Source of the DNA: Candidatus Parcubacteria bacterium
Lineage (GTDB): Bacteria > Patescibacteriota > Minisyncoccia > Minisyncoccales > JAGLUP01
Assembly (NCBI GenBank): GCA_023134715.1
Contig: JAGLUP010000004.1
Coordinates: 1-64,000, forward strand
Reading direction: 5' to 3'
DNA: 64,000 nucleotides
This document shows positions 40,058-48,703 of the stretch, piece by piece. The translations under genes were made by a program, and so were the position numbers. The notes under the pieces were generated by a model. That model worked only from the letters and a program-made list of their open reading frames with translations. It did not search any database and was not told the origin of the DNA. Position 1 is the first letter of the stretch. Every line of letters begins with the position of its first letter.

Positions 40058-41296
40058 TTAGTAGCCGCGAAGTTTTTTTAGTTTTTCGTGTTCTCTGATT
40101 TTTTGAAGGGACTTGGCTTCAATTTGCCGAATTCTTTCTCTGGTAACGCTAAATACCACTCCCACTTCTTCCAAAGTATGAGTAATATCATCCTTTAAGC
40201 CAAACCTCATTGACAAAATCTTTTGCTCACGCGGACTTAAATCAGATAAAATCTCATTCAATCGCTCTCTTAAAAGCTTTCGCGCCGCGCCCAAATAAGG
40301 CGGAGCTGTTTTTTCATCTTTAATAAACTCTGCCAAAACATTATCTTCTTCTTTTTCTCCAACCGGTGTTTCTAAAGAAATTACTTCTTGAGAAATTTTC
40401 ATTATGTGGCGAACTTTGGGAATACTAAGTTCCATCTCAGCCGCGACTTCTTCTGGCAAGGGTTCCCTGCCCAAGCTCTGCAAAAGCTGCTGCCTAACTC
40501 TGGTATATTTAGAAATTGTTTCCACCATGTGAACTGGAATCCGCACAGTTCGAGCGTGGTCGGCTAAAGCTCTGGTAATTGCCTGCCTTATCCACCAAGT
40601 AGCGTAAGTAGAAAACTTATATCCCCTTCTCCAGTCAAATTTTTCTACTGCCCGAAAAAGCCCTAAATTTCCTTCTTGGATTAAATCAAGCATGGTTAAA
40701 TTTGGCGACCGTCCGACATATTTCTTAGCGATAGAGACAACTAATTTCAAATTCCGCCAAATCATTTTTCTTCTTGCTTCATCGTCTCCCTTTTCAATTC
40801 TTTTAGCTAATTCTTTTTCCTCTTTAGCAGTCAAAGATTGCGATCTGCCAATTTCTTTTAAATAAATTTGAATTGGATCTATTTTTGCCCGGCCTATTGT
40901 TTTAACCGGCTTTTCTGAATCTTTTTTTATTTCTAAAAATTCTTTTCTGTCTTTTATTTCAATTCTTTCCTGCTCTAATTTATAATAAAGATCTTCTAAA
41001 TTTTCAATATTTTGTTCTATATTCGGAAAAAAGTTTAAAATTTCGGCAAGAATAACAAAACCCCGCTGCCTTCCCCTTTTAATTAAAGAAGCGACTTTTC
41101 CTGCGTCTAATTCCCGACGGCCTATTCGCTTTTTAGGTTCTGCTTTTTTAAAAACCTTCTTTTTTATTCTTTTCTTTATTGTTTTTTTCTCTACTTTTTT
41201 CTTGGTCGGTTTTAAAATCTTTTTCTTTTTTTGAAGTTTTCTTGCCCGCCTGATTGTCCGAAGGACTTTCGGCGGGTTGATTTTTTTCTTAATCAT
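40058..41296 (-). CDS. rpoD: Primary sigma factor (sigma-70 family)
   Basis: The 412-residue protein has a Lys-rich N-terminus, region 1.2/2 ([75 protein letters not shown]), region 3 and region 4 ([15 protein letters not shown] ... [28 protein letters not shown]). Residues 3-14 are encoded by a palindromic element that also occurs in the giant surface gene in another frame. It overlaps dnaG by 4 nt, giving the classic dnaG-rpoD pair. Confidence 0.95.
   Translation of the reverse strand: MIKKKINPPKVLRTIRRARKLQKKKKILKPTKKKVEKKTIKKRIKKKVFKKAEPKKRIGRRELDAGKVASLIKRGRQRGFVILAEILNFFPNIEQNIENLEDLYYKLEQERIEIKDRKEFLEIKKDSEKPVKTIGRAKIDPIQIYLKEIGRSQSLTAKEEKELAKRIEKGDDEARRKMIWRNLKLVVSIAKKYVGRSPNLTMLDLIQEGNLGLFRAVEKFDWRRGYKFSTYATWWIRQAITRALADHARTVRIPVHMVETISKYTRVRQQLLQSLGREPLPEEVAAEMELSIPKVRHIMKISQEVISLETPVGEKEEDNVLAEFIKDEKTAPPYLGAARKLLRERLNEILSDLSPREQKILSMRFGLKDDITHTLEEVGVVFSVTRERIRQIEAKSLQKIREHEKLKKLRGY
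41245..41276. repeat. RPE-like palindromic element, copy 5 (inside rpoD)
   Basis: The 32-nt sequence with arms CCCGCC/GGCGGG and GTCC/GGAC is almost identical to 3234-3265 in the surface gene. Here it is read in a different frame as [13 protein letters not shown], a basic segment that fits the Lys/Arg-rich N-terminus of the sigma factor. Confidence 0.85.
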
Positions 41297-43041
41297 ATTA
41301 ATTCTTGTGTTAATTTATTAAACTCTTGAGTCAGGGTCTCAACCTGCTCTTTATTATTTTCTTGCTCAGCTTTTTTTATAGCCAAAGAAATTTGATCTAA
41401 TCTTTTCTTTACTTCTAAATTTTGAATTTCTCTCAAGCAAATTTGTATTTCTTTTTTTGGTTCTTCTTCCTGCTCCAACTCTGCCATTAAACAAAGCTCG
41501 TTTAAAAAATCAGTCAAATGAGAAGGAAATTTTTCAAGCAGGGCTTTATCCTGAAAATTAAAATTTGGAATCTGTTTCAGAATAGATAATATCTCTTTTG
41601 TTTGTGAAGAAAAAAAAGATAAAAACTTTTCCTCAATAAGAGATAAATCCTGCGGTCTTTTTAAAATTAAAGAAATAATTTTTTCTTCCAAAATCTCTTT
41701 CCTGGTTTTACTTGGTTTGCCCTGAACCTCCCGATTTATCGGGATGGTTTGCGGCTTGTCCTCTTGAATTTTCTTCATTTCAATATCTATATCTTCTTCT
41801 TTTACTCCTAATTTTCCGGCTAATTCTTGAATCCAATGGGATTGCTCAATCCGATTAGGAATTCTTTTGATAATCGGCAAAAGAATATTGGAAATTCCTT
41901 TTTTTCCTTCCGGCGTCTGGCAGTCAAATTTAGAAAAAGTGGTTTTAAAATAAAAATCTAAAATAGACAAAGCTTTTTTAATAAGTCCCTCCCATTCTTT
42001 AGGATTTTGAGAAACAACATCTGCTGGATCTTTTCCTTCAGGCATTATCGCTACCTTTATATTAAACCCCTGCGCTTGAGCTAAGTCAATACCTCTCTTT
42101 GTCGCCGAATCGCCGGCAGTATCCATATCAAAAGCAGTAATTAAATTATTAGAATATCTTTTCAAAAGACCTAATTGATATAAAGTAAGGGCTGTGCCTG
42201 ATGTGGCAGCTACATTTTTAAGCCCTGCCTGACAGGATAAAATAACATCTGTCTGGCCCTCAACTAAAATACAAGCGTCTTTTTTCCTTATTTCCATTTT
42301 TGCTTTGTCTAATCCGTATAAAATTCGGCTCTTATCATAAAGCAATGTGCTGGGAGTATTCACATATTTTCCTTGCCCATCTCCCTCCTTGCCAAATGTC
42401 CTGCCGGTAAATCCAACCACCTGACCGCTTAAATCAAAAATAGGAAACATTATTCTTGCCCTAAACCTATCATACCATTTTACAGCGTCTTTTTTTATCG
42501 CTAATCCAGATTTTTCAATCTCTTGTCTTTTATATCCTTTGCCTACTAAAAAATCAGAAAGGCCCTGCCATGTTTCTGGCGCGTAGCCAATCCGCCAGGT
42601 CTCAATGCTTTTTTCGCTTATTCCTCTATTTAAAAGATATTCTTTCGCTTTTTTTCCAACCTGCCCCGCTTCCAATTGTTTCTCAAAAAAACTACAGCTC
42701 ATATCGCAAATTTCATAAAGCCGCTGACGCTCTGTTACTAATTTTGGGTCTATTTTCTTCAGCTGAATCCCGGCTTTTTGAGCTAAAATGCGCAAAGCAT
42801 CGCCAAACTCTACTCCCTCAATTTTCATTACAAATTTAAAAATGTCGCCTCCTTCGGAACATGACCCAAAACAATGCCAAAGCTGGCGGGACGGAGAAAC
42901 AAAAAAAGAAGGATTTTTTTCTGAATGAAAAGGACAAGGCGCCCGAAAATTAATCCCGGCTTTTTCCAATTTAATATAGCCGCCAATTACCTCAACTATA
43001 TCCAGCTTATTTTTAATTTCTTCAATCGGCGAATTAATCAT
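41293..43041 (-). CDS. dnaG: DNA primase
   Basis: The 582-residue primase has a CHC2-type zinc-finger domain ([38 protein letters not shown]), the RNA polymerase core ([42 protein letters not shown]) and TOPRIM residues ([42 protein letters not shown]). A helical C-terminal domain follows a linker. In the linker the DNA contains a 14-nt palindrome (41730-41743). The gene is followed by rpoD and preceded by mscS with 1 nt overlap. Confidence 0.95.
   Translation of the reverse strand: MINSPIEEIKNKLDIVEVIGGYIKLEKAGINFRAPCPFHSEKNPSFFVSPSRQLWHCFGSCSEGGDIFKFVMKIEGVEFGDALRILAQKAGIQLKKIDPKLVTERQRLYEICDMSCSFFEKQLEAGQVGKKAKEYLLNRGISEKSIETWRIGYAPETWQGLSDFLVGKGYKRQEIEKSGLAIKKDAVKWYDRFRARIMFPIFDLSGQVVGFTGRTFGKEGDGQGKYVNTPSTLLYDKSRILYGLDKAKMEIRKKDACILVEGQTDVILSCQAGLKNVAATSGTALTLYQLGLLKRYSNNLITAFDMDTAGDSATKRGIDLAQAQGFNIKVAIMPEGKDPADVVSQNPKEWEGLIKKALSILDFYFKTTFSKFDCQTPEGKKGISNILLPIIKRIPNRIEQSHWIQELAGKLGVKEEDIDIEMKKIQEDKPQTIPINREVQGKPSKTRKEILEEKIISLILKRPQDLSLIEEKFLSFFSSQTKEILSILKQIPNFNFQDKALLEKFPSHLTDFLNELCLMAELEQEEEPKKEIQICLREIQNLEVKKRLDQISLAIKKAEQENNKEQVETLTQEFNKLTQELI
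41730..41743. repeat. Short palindrome CCCGATTTATCGGG inside dnaG
   Basis: A perfect 14-nt hairpin with arms CCCGAT/ATCGGG lies in the linker between the TOPRIM-type core and the C-terminal domain. It resembles the apical hairpins of Families A, B and C. Confidence 0.45.
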
Positions 43042-43601
43042 TATTTTTGATTTCTGGAAAAATTAGAAATAATTTTTATCTGGCCGTTGGGGACATAATG
43101 TTCTACTCCTTCTAAATCTTTAATAGTTGTCTTTCTTAAGTTTAAATTTTTTACCTCTCCATTAATCCCTGCTATTTTCACTTTTTCCCCTACTCTATAC
43201 TGATCCTCAATTATAATAAAAAGCCCGGACAGATAATCCTGAATAAGACCTTTTGCTCCCATGCCAAAGGCAAGGCCCATTACTCCAATACCTGCGAGAA
43301 GCGGCGCAATATTAATCCCAAGCTCAGGCAAAATCATCAAACCCGCAGCCAACCAAATCACAACTTTTAGAGCAGAACTAAAAACATTTTCTAAGGTCTT
43401 TTGTCTTTCTTCTTGAATCTTATTTTCGTTTTTCCCCGCCCTTATTAAATAACTTTTTTTAATAAAACCCTTAATTACTTTTAAAATAAAAATTCTTCCA
43501 TAGCGAATAGCTAAGTTTGCGGCAAATAAAATTAAGACAATCTTAATGCCTGAAGAAAAAAACCAGAGAATCAAATTTTGAAAAAAATTTTCTAAAATCA
43601 T
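43041..43601 (-). CDS. MscS-type mechanosensitive channel (small)
   Basis: The 186-residue protein has one N-terminal membrane helix, the pore-lining helix (LGINIAPLLAGIGVMGLAFGMGAKGLIQDYLSGLFIIIEDQYRVGEKVKI) and the beta-domain (GEVKNLNLRKTTIKDLEGVEHYVPNGQI). It stops shortly after the beta-domain, without the long cytoplasmic cage of E. coli MscS. The role is release of solutes under osmotic shock. It overlaps dnaG by 1 nt. Confidence 0.9.
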   Translation of the reverse strand: MILENFFQNLILWFFSSGIKIVLILFAANLAIRYGRIFILKVIKGFIKKSYLIRAGKNENKIQEERQKTLENVFSSALKVVIWLAAGLMILPELGINIAPLLAGIGVMGLAFGMGAKGLIQDYLSGLFIIIEDQYRVGEKVKIAGINGEVKNLNLRKTTIKDLEGVEHYVPNGQIKIISNFSRNQK

Positions 43602-43639
43602 ATATTTAAAGTTAAAACTAATAATTAAATTTAATTTAT

Positions 43640-44143
43640 TTAATTTTTTGAGTATTCTATTTGGTCGGGACTGGCTCCTTTCAAAATTTGGTCCACCATT
43701 TCAACTTCTTCCAATAATCCTTCTACCAAATCATAATTTTTCGCCTCTTCATAACTCACCCACTTATAATCAATATTCTCTTCATTTAATTTTACTTCTC
43801 CGGATTTATAATCACAATAATAACTTAAAATTATACACGGAATTCCGCTTGGCAGAATAAAAACCATATCTACAAGATATTTTAGTTTTCCAACTTCCAA
43901 ATTTACCTCTTCTCTTATCTCCCTTCTCAAAGATTTTTCTATGACAAAATACCAAATATCAGAAGTGGTTTTAGGTAAATTAATATAATCATCTACTTCC
44001 AGTCCTCCGCCCGGCACTGCCCATTTTCCAGGAAAAGCTTTTTTATCCAAAGCCCGACGGGCAATTAAATACTTGCCATCTTTATGAATAATAGCCGTAG
44101 AAGTAATCCGATGCAATTCTCTATTTTGAATTTCCATAAACAA
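43640..44143 (-). CDS. NUDIX hydrolase
   Basis: The 167-residue enzyme has the NUDIX fold: ITSTAIIHKDGKYLIARRALD, WAVPGGGLEVDDY, and the catalytic helix SLRREIREEVNLEVG. About 14 residues (INLPKTTSDIWYFV) are inserted between the GG loop and the REIREE helix, a subfamily feature rather than damage. Such enzymes hydrolyse nucleoside diphosphate derivatives. The substrate is unknown. Confidence 0.9.
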   Translation of the reverse strand: MFMEIQNRELHRITSTAIIHKDGKYLIARRALDKKAFPGKWAVPGGGLEVDDYINLPKTTSDIWYFVIEKSLRREIREEVNLEVGKLKYLVDMVFILPSGIPCIILSYYCDYKSGEVKLNEENIDYKWVSYEEAKNYDLVEGLLEEVEMVDQILKGASPDQIEYSKN

Positions 44144-44179
44144 AATTTTAAACTTTCTAAATTTACCCTGCCATACTAT

Positions 44180-44850
44180 TTACAGCTCGCCTTTGATTTC
44201 TTTTTCTAATCTATCTAAAAAACTTTTGTAAAATTTCATTCTTTCTTTGCAAATCTTCTTTGCTTGTTTTGTGTGCAATTTATCTATCAAAAATTTCAAT
44301 TTAGTTTCAAATTCTACTTGTGGACTATGTTTAGTTGTATCCTGTATTCGGCCATTAATTTTCCCGCCAAGATTATCTTTAATATATTCATCAATATCAA
44401 CATCAGTATATATTTTAGCGTTGTTTTTACTAATCCACAGAAACGCGCGAGCAACTCCAATCGCGCCCAAAGTGTCTAACTTGTCCGCGTCAAATAAAAT
44501 TTGGCCTCTATAGTTTTTGCTTTATTCCCTGTTCTATATCTATGAGAAATAATACAATCTTGAATATGTTTTATTTTATCATCTGAAAAACCTAATTTCT
44601 GTAAAATTGGAACCGCCATTTCTGAACCAACTATTGCATGATCTGTATTTCCAGTGGGATCATTGTCTTCTTTAACTCTCGCAATATCGTGCAATAAGGC
44701 AGACGCTTGAAGAACGTCTAAATCAACATTTTCATTTTCAGCAAGACGCAGGCATAGATTATAGACTCTCATAATATGATCCATGCTGTGAGCAGAACAA
44801 GAAAGCTCTTTCTCAACCACCTCTTTTATTTTTTGAAATTTTTCATCCAT
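44180..44850 (-). pseudogene. HD-domain phosphohydrolase broken by a single-base frameshift
   Basis: The first part (44476-44850) has the HD metal-binding motif (AHSMDHIMRVYNL, ALLHDIARVKED, DCIISHRYR). The second part (44180 to about 44510) continues the family with FDADKLDTLGAIGVARAF and a helical end. The frames join if one A is added to the AAA of GCCAAATTTT near 44499-44503, restoring KAKILFDADKLD. One homopolymer base has been lost, either in the genome or in the sequencing. Without the fault it would be a normal HD hydrolase of about 220 residues. Confidence 0.85.
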
Positions 44851-44950
44851 TTTTTATTTATTTATCTTTAATATCAAAATTTAAGCTCGCAAATCACCTG
44901 TTTTTCTGACGAAACGACAAAGCTGTACATTTTTTAAGGACTATCAAAAA

Positions 44951-45301
44951 TTACCTCCCGCATTCACTTTCACATCGATGAATTTCGACAACATCGTTTT
45001 TGTAATCTTCTAAACATTTTTCAACACAAAATTTACATTCTTCAAATTCTACCTTCTTAACTAATTGACACCTTCCCTCAATAATCTCACAACTAACATA
45101 TTGGCGACAGCGGTCGCCAAGCATGTACATCATTGTACATTGTTTCGGAACATTGGGTCCGCAGGTAATATCAAGGCCATGACAATTTTCTATCCCGCAT
45201 TTATGCAGAGATGAACTACGAAATGAAAATATAATAACAGCCAGGACAATTAATAATACAGTAGCTGAAATTCCATAAAATAACTTTTTGCTTTTTGTCA
45301 T
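44951..45301 (-). CDS. Membrane-anchored 12-Cys protein, unknown
   Basis: The 116-residue protein has an N-terminal signal anchor (LFYGISATVLLIVLAVIIFSF) followed by a compact exterior domain with 12 cysteines (from KCGIENCHGLDITCG to HRCESECGR). The even number suggests six disulfides. I recognise no family. No partner gene is obvious nearby. Confidence 0.75.
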   Translation of the reverse strand: MTKSKKLFYGISATVLLIVLAVIIFSFRSSSLHKCGIENCHGLDITCGPNVPKQCTMMYMLGDRCRQYVSCEIIEGRCQLVKKVEFEECKFCVEKCLEDYKNDVVEIHRCESECGR

Positions 45302-45315
45302 AAATTTTATTTATA

Positions 45316-45435
45316 CTATTTTAATAATTTTTTATCTTGTGGTTTTTCTAAATAATTTCTCTTTGATGAAACTGACTTGCCGCTCTTTTTTTCTAAATCT
45401 CTTCTAATTTCAGTTGTCGGCAAAATGTCGATAAT
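45316..45435 (-). pseudogene. C-terminal remnant of an unidentified gene
   Basis: A 39-codon open stretch without a good start codon reads ILPTTEIRRDLEKKSGKSV, followed by a Lys-rich end. It looks like the C-terminus of a real protein whose upstream part is lost (a stop precedes it). Identity is uncertain. The rest of the 45302-45516 gap shows nothing recognisable. Confidence 0.4.
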
Positions 45436-45516
45436 TCAATTTTCAAATATAACTTTTGTAATTTGTGTGAGTAATTTGTAATTTGGGATAAATTTTTACT
45501 AACGCAAAAATTTATG

Positions 45517-45601
45517 CGGAGAGGGAGGGATTCGAACCCTCGATACCTTGCGGTATACCGCCTTTCCAAGACGGGGCACTCGGCCACTATGCGACCTCTC
45601 C
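45517..45601 (-). tRNA. tRNA-Ser (GGA)
   Basis: A class II tRNA with acceptor GGAGAGG/CCTCTCC, a long variable arm (GGTATACCGCAAGGTATC), T arm GAGGG-TTCGAAT-CCCTC and anticodon loop CTTGGAAAG, giving GGA. Confidence 0.92.
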
Positions 45602-45618
45602 AAAATATTGTTCACAAT

Positions 45619-46698
45619 CTATTCAATAAATTCTTCCACGATTTGTTTTGCCTCGCTGTCTGTTTTCTGAACTAAAGGGTGCTTCATAAAATAAGAACTT
45701 ACATCAAGATAACCGCCAATTCCTCTGTCCAGAGCCAACTTAGCGCAACGGATAGCGTCAACCACTATTCCCCCGCTGTTTGCCTTGTCGTCTACGTCCA
45801 AACGCAATTCCATAGAATAAGGAATATCAGCAAACATTTTCCCCTCTATTCGAATAAATGCTAATTTGGTGTTTCCTAAAAAAGGAATAAAATCACTGGG
45901 CCCGATATAAACATTTTCTGCTGAAATTTCTTTTTCCACCTGACTGGTCACGGACTCTGTCTTGCTGATTTTTTTACTTTTTAATCGTTCCTGCTCTTTC
46001 ATATTTAAAAAATCCGTATTTCCGCCGACATTTAATTGATATGTCTTATCAATAGTCGCTCCCCTGTCATTGCAAAGCCGAGCTAAAACCCGATGAACAA
46101 TTGTCGCGCCAACCTGGCCTTTAATGTCATCGCCGATGATTGGAACGCCCTGCTTTTTAAAAAGCTCTGCTAATTTTTCCTCAGAAGCGATAAATTCAGG
46201 AATGCAGTTTATAAAAGCGCATTTTGTTTTCAGCGCCATTGCAGCCCAAAACAGAGTCGCTTTCTGGCTTCCCACTGGCAAATAATTAACTAAAATTTCT
46301 GTTCCAGTGCTTTTAATCTCTTCTTCAATCTGATTTTTTAATATATCTGAATTAGTGGGATTTGGCAAGGGTTTTATTTTATTTTCCACATAAATACCGA
46401 TTCCATCTAAAACAGGCGCCTCTTTCACCATAACTTCGCTTTTTGGCAAATCTACCCATTTTACTAAATTAGGAGTAGAGCAAACTGCTTGGTCTAAAGA
46501 TTTTCCAATTTTATTTTCCCCTACATCAAAAGCAGATGTAAATTCAATATCATCAAACTTATAAGAGCCAACGGTCTTATGCATTAAACCTATTGGCTCT
46601 TTGTCCCTGTTCTGCTTATAATATTCTATCCCCTGAATTAAACCGGCAAAGCAATTACCGACCCCGATTATTCCTACTTTTATTTTATTTTCATCCAT
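45619..46698 (-). CDS. ino1: Inositol-1-phosphate synthase (MIPS)
   Basis: The 359-residue NAD-dependent enzyme converts glucose 6-phosphate to myo-inositol 1(3)-phosphate. It has the nucleotide-binding start VGIIGVGNCFAGLIQGIEYY and the family core (VNYLPVGSQKATLFWAAMAL, FINCIPEFIASEE, GVPIIGDDIKGQVGATIVHRVL). It ends with LNVGGNTDFLNM and YSMELRLDVDDKANSGGIVVDAIRCAKLALDRG. It is of the actinobacterial/archaeal short type. Inositol phosphate could serve inositol lipids or glycosides, and no partner enzyme is adjacent. Confidence 0.93.
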   Translation of the reverse strand: MDENKIKVGIIGVGNCFAGLIQGIEYYKQNRDKEPIGLMHKTVGSYKFDDIEFTSAFDVGENKIGKSLDQAVCSTPNLVKWVDLPKSEVMVKEAPVLDGIGIYVENKIKPLPNPTNSDILKNQIEEEIKSTGTEILVNYLPVGSQKATLFWAAMALKTKCAFINCIPEFIASEEKLAELFKKQGVPIIGDDIKGQVGATIVHRVLARLCNDRGATIDKTYQLNVGGNTDFLNMKEQERLKSKKISKTESVTSQVEKEISAENVYIGPSDFIPFLGNTKLAFIRIEGKMFADIPYSMELRLDVDDKANSGGIVVDAIRCAKLALDRGIGGYLDVSSYFMKHPLVQKTDSEAKQIVEEFIE

Positions 46699-46702
46699 AA
46701 TT

Positions 46703-47599
46703 TTATACCTTTATTCCGCGGAGAGCTTTTGTTCTCTCCTCTACTGGCGGATGGGTCTGAAAAAGTTTAGTAAACCAACTTTTAGATTGATCGCCTCTAA
46801 AAGGCGAAGAAATATAAAGATGCGCCGTTGAATTATTAGCTCTTTTTAAAGGAGCTGAATCAGCTGAAATTTTTTCTAAAGCACGAGCTAATCCTTCTGG
46901 ATATCTTGTAAGCAAAGCGCCTGTGGCGTCAGCTAAAAATTCTCTTTTTCTGGAAACAGCAAGCTTAATCGTTGTTGCCGCCAAAGGAGCTAAAATTGCG
47001 GCTAAAATTCCCAAAATAATCAAAAGTGTCCCTCCTGATTCTCTGCGCCGCCTCCCCCCGCCCCAAAAAGTCATTCTTAAAAACATATCTGAAAGTATTG
47101 CCACAGTCCCGACTAAAACCACGACAACTGTTCCTAAAAGCATATCTTTATTCTTAATATGAGCAAGTTCGTGAGCAATCACGCCTTCTAATTCTGCTCT
47201 GTCTAATTTTTCCAATAATCCCTTAGTTACCGCTATTACCGCATGCTTTTCATCTCTACCAGTGGCAAAAGCGTTTGGCTGAAGTTCGTTTAAAATATAA
47301 ATTCTTGGCAAGGGCAAACCAGCGGTAATGCAAAGATTTTCAACCAAGCGATAAAGCTCTGGATTATCTCTTTTTTCAATTAATTTAGCATGAACCATTG
47401 CCAGCACAATTTTGTCTGAATACCAATAACTGGTAAAACTCATTAAAACGCTAAAAACCACTGCTATTATCAAAATAATCTGATTATCAAGCGTATAGCT
47501 GAAAAACCAGCCAAGAGCAATGACAAAAATAAGAAAACCTGTTATCAATAACCAAGTTTTCCGAGTATTTGATTCGGCGTGACTATATAATGTAGACAT
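46703..47599 (-). CDS. htpX: HtpX-like M48 metalloprotease
   Basis: This membrane zinc protease has HEXXH in VIAHELAHIKNKD, two N-terminal membrane helices, a further pair after the active site (MLLGTVVVVLVGTVAIL, LLIILGILAAILAPLAATTIKL) and the third ligand region REFLADATGALLTRYPEGLA. I placed the start at 47599 (MSTLYSHAESNTRKTW) because ten additional in-frame codons upstream fall in the flank of a Family B repeat. It follows lemA, its usual neighbour. Confidence 0.92.
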   Translation of the reverse strand: MSTLYSHAESNTRKTWLLITGFLIFVIALGWFFSYTLDNQIILIIAVVFSVLMSFTSYWYSDKIVLAMVHAKLIEKRDNPELYRLVENLCITAGLPLPRIYILNELQPNAFATGRDEKHAVIAVTKGLLEKLDRAELEGVIAHELAHIKNKDMLLGTVVVVLVGTVAILSDMFLRMTFWGGGRRRRESGGTLLIILGILAAILAPLAATTIKLAVSRKREFLADATGALLTRYPEGLARALEKISADSAPLKRANNSTAHLYISSPFRGDQSKSWFTKLFQTHPPVEERTKALRGIKV

Positions 47600-47602
47600 A
47601 AA

Positions 47603-47740
47603 AGAAAACGCAGAAAACAAATTTTTCAAGGCGAAAATTCTGTATTTTCTGAGACGCGTAGGGCTCCCTCCCGATAGGTGGAAGCTATCGGGATGGGATA
47701 AAGCGCGAAGAAAAGACAGAATTTGAGCAAGAAAAATTTT
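47603..47740. repeat. Family B structured repeat, copy 1
   Basis: The core GCGAAAATTCTG ... GAGACGCGTAGGGCTCCC is followed by the apical hairpin CCCGATAG...CTATCGGG (47670-47692) and the closing part GGATAAAGCGCGAAGAAAAG, then ACAGAATTTGAGC. Its 5' flank (GAAAACGCAGAAAACAAATT) matches Family A. It fills the lemA-htpX gap. Confidence 0.85.
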
Positions 47741-48293
47741 AAAACTGAACTTTTGGTGTTTCTCGCTCTTCTGCTTCTGTTAGTTCAAATAATTCCATCT
47801 TTTTAAAACCAAACATATTGGCAATAATACTTGATGGAAAACTCTCAACCTTAATGCTTAAATCCCGAACATTAGTGTTGTAAAATCTTCTTGCCGCTTG
47901 AATTTTATCTTCAGTATCCCGCAATTCTCTCTGAAGCTCTAAAAAATTCTGAGACGCTTTTAAGTCAGGATAACTTTCAGATACGGCAAAAAGAGATTTC
48001 AAAGCGCCGGTAAGCATATTTTCCGCTTGTCCATGCTCTTGAACTGATTGCGCTCCCATTGCTTTAGTCCTGGCTTCGGTCACTTTTTGAAAAACTTCTT
48101 TTTCATGACCAGCATATCCTTTCACTGTTTCCATCAAATTGGGAATTAAATTATATCTTCTCTTTAGCTGGACATCAATATCAGCCCATGCCTCTTGCGC
48201 CCGATTGCGAAGTTTTACCAAGCTGTTATAAACAGCAATTATTCCTAAAGCCAAAACCGCAACCACGATTAAACCTAAATATAATGAATCCAT
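47739..48293 (-). CDS. lemA: LemA family protein
   Basis: The 184-residue protein has one N-terminal membrane helix and the LemA core (AQEAWADIDVQLKRRYNLIPNLMETVKGYAGHEKEVFQKVTEAR, then FNTNVRDLS-type YNTNVRDLSIKVESFPSSIIANMFGFK). LemA is a helical, membrane-attached protein that is nearly always paired with HtpX-like proteases. Its role is unclear. The 3' end touches the Family B repeat that separates it from htpX. Confidence 0.93.
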   Translation of the reverse strand: MDSLYLGLIVVAVLALGIIAVYNSLVKLRNRAQEAWADIDVQLKRRYNLIPNLMETVKGYAGHEKEVFQKVTEARTKAMGAQSVQEHGQAENMLTGALKSLFAVSESYPDLKASQNFLELQRELRDTEDKIQAARRFYNTNVRDLSIKVESFPSSIIANMFGFKKMELFELTEAEERETPKVQF

Positions 48294-48317
48294 AATATTT
48301 TTTTAAAAATTAAAAAA

Positions 48318-48695
48318 TTAAACCTTCGACCTTTTTTCTCTTTTTTCCAATTTTTTGATTTCCTGCTTCAGCTCTATCATTTTTAATTCTCTGCCTATTG
48401 TTAAACGATGAAATTTTTCTAACTCATCTAATCGCTCCCGCAGTTCTTTTGTTCTTTCTCCAACTCTTTGCTCTAATGTTTTATTTAATTCTTCTAATTC
48501 TTTTGTTCTGGCTTTTACTTTTATTTCTAAAACATTTCTTGCTTCTTCTGTTTCTCTAAGAGATTTTTCTAATCTCCTCCTGGTTTCTACTGTTTCTTTG
48601 GTTTTCTTAATTATAAATCGGGATAAACGAAAAACCTCTTGTTTTTCTAATTTAAGCTCATTTTTTAAATCTTTTGTTGTTTTTTTCTTTGCCAT
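48318..48695 (-). CDS. Stand-alone coiled-coil protein (kinase-linker-like)
   Basis: The 125-residue Lys/Glu-rich protein is almost entirely a predicted coiled coil (residues 10-120). RTKELEELNKTLEQRVGERT, then KELRERLDELEKFHRLTIGRELKMIELK resembles the linker before histidine-kinase domains, but no kinase follows. It lies 8 nt downstream of the FIST gene, so it may relay its signal or oligomerise with it. Function is unknown. Confidence 0.7.
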   Translation of the reverse strand: MAKKKTTKDLKNELKLEKQEVFRLSRFIIKKTKETVETRRRLEKSLRETEEARNVLEIKVKARTKELEELNKTLEQRVGERTKELRERLDELEKFHRLTIGRELKMIELKQEIKKLEKREKRSKV

Positions 48696-48703
48696 TTTTA
48701 AAT

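Noticed and set aside
45393-45587. Minus-strand ORF over tRNA-Ser
   Set aside because: Most of it reads through the tRNA-Ser gene. The upstream part gives no protein signal in that frame.
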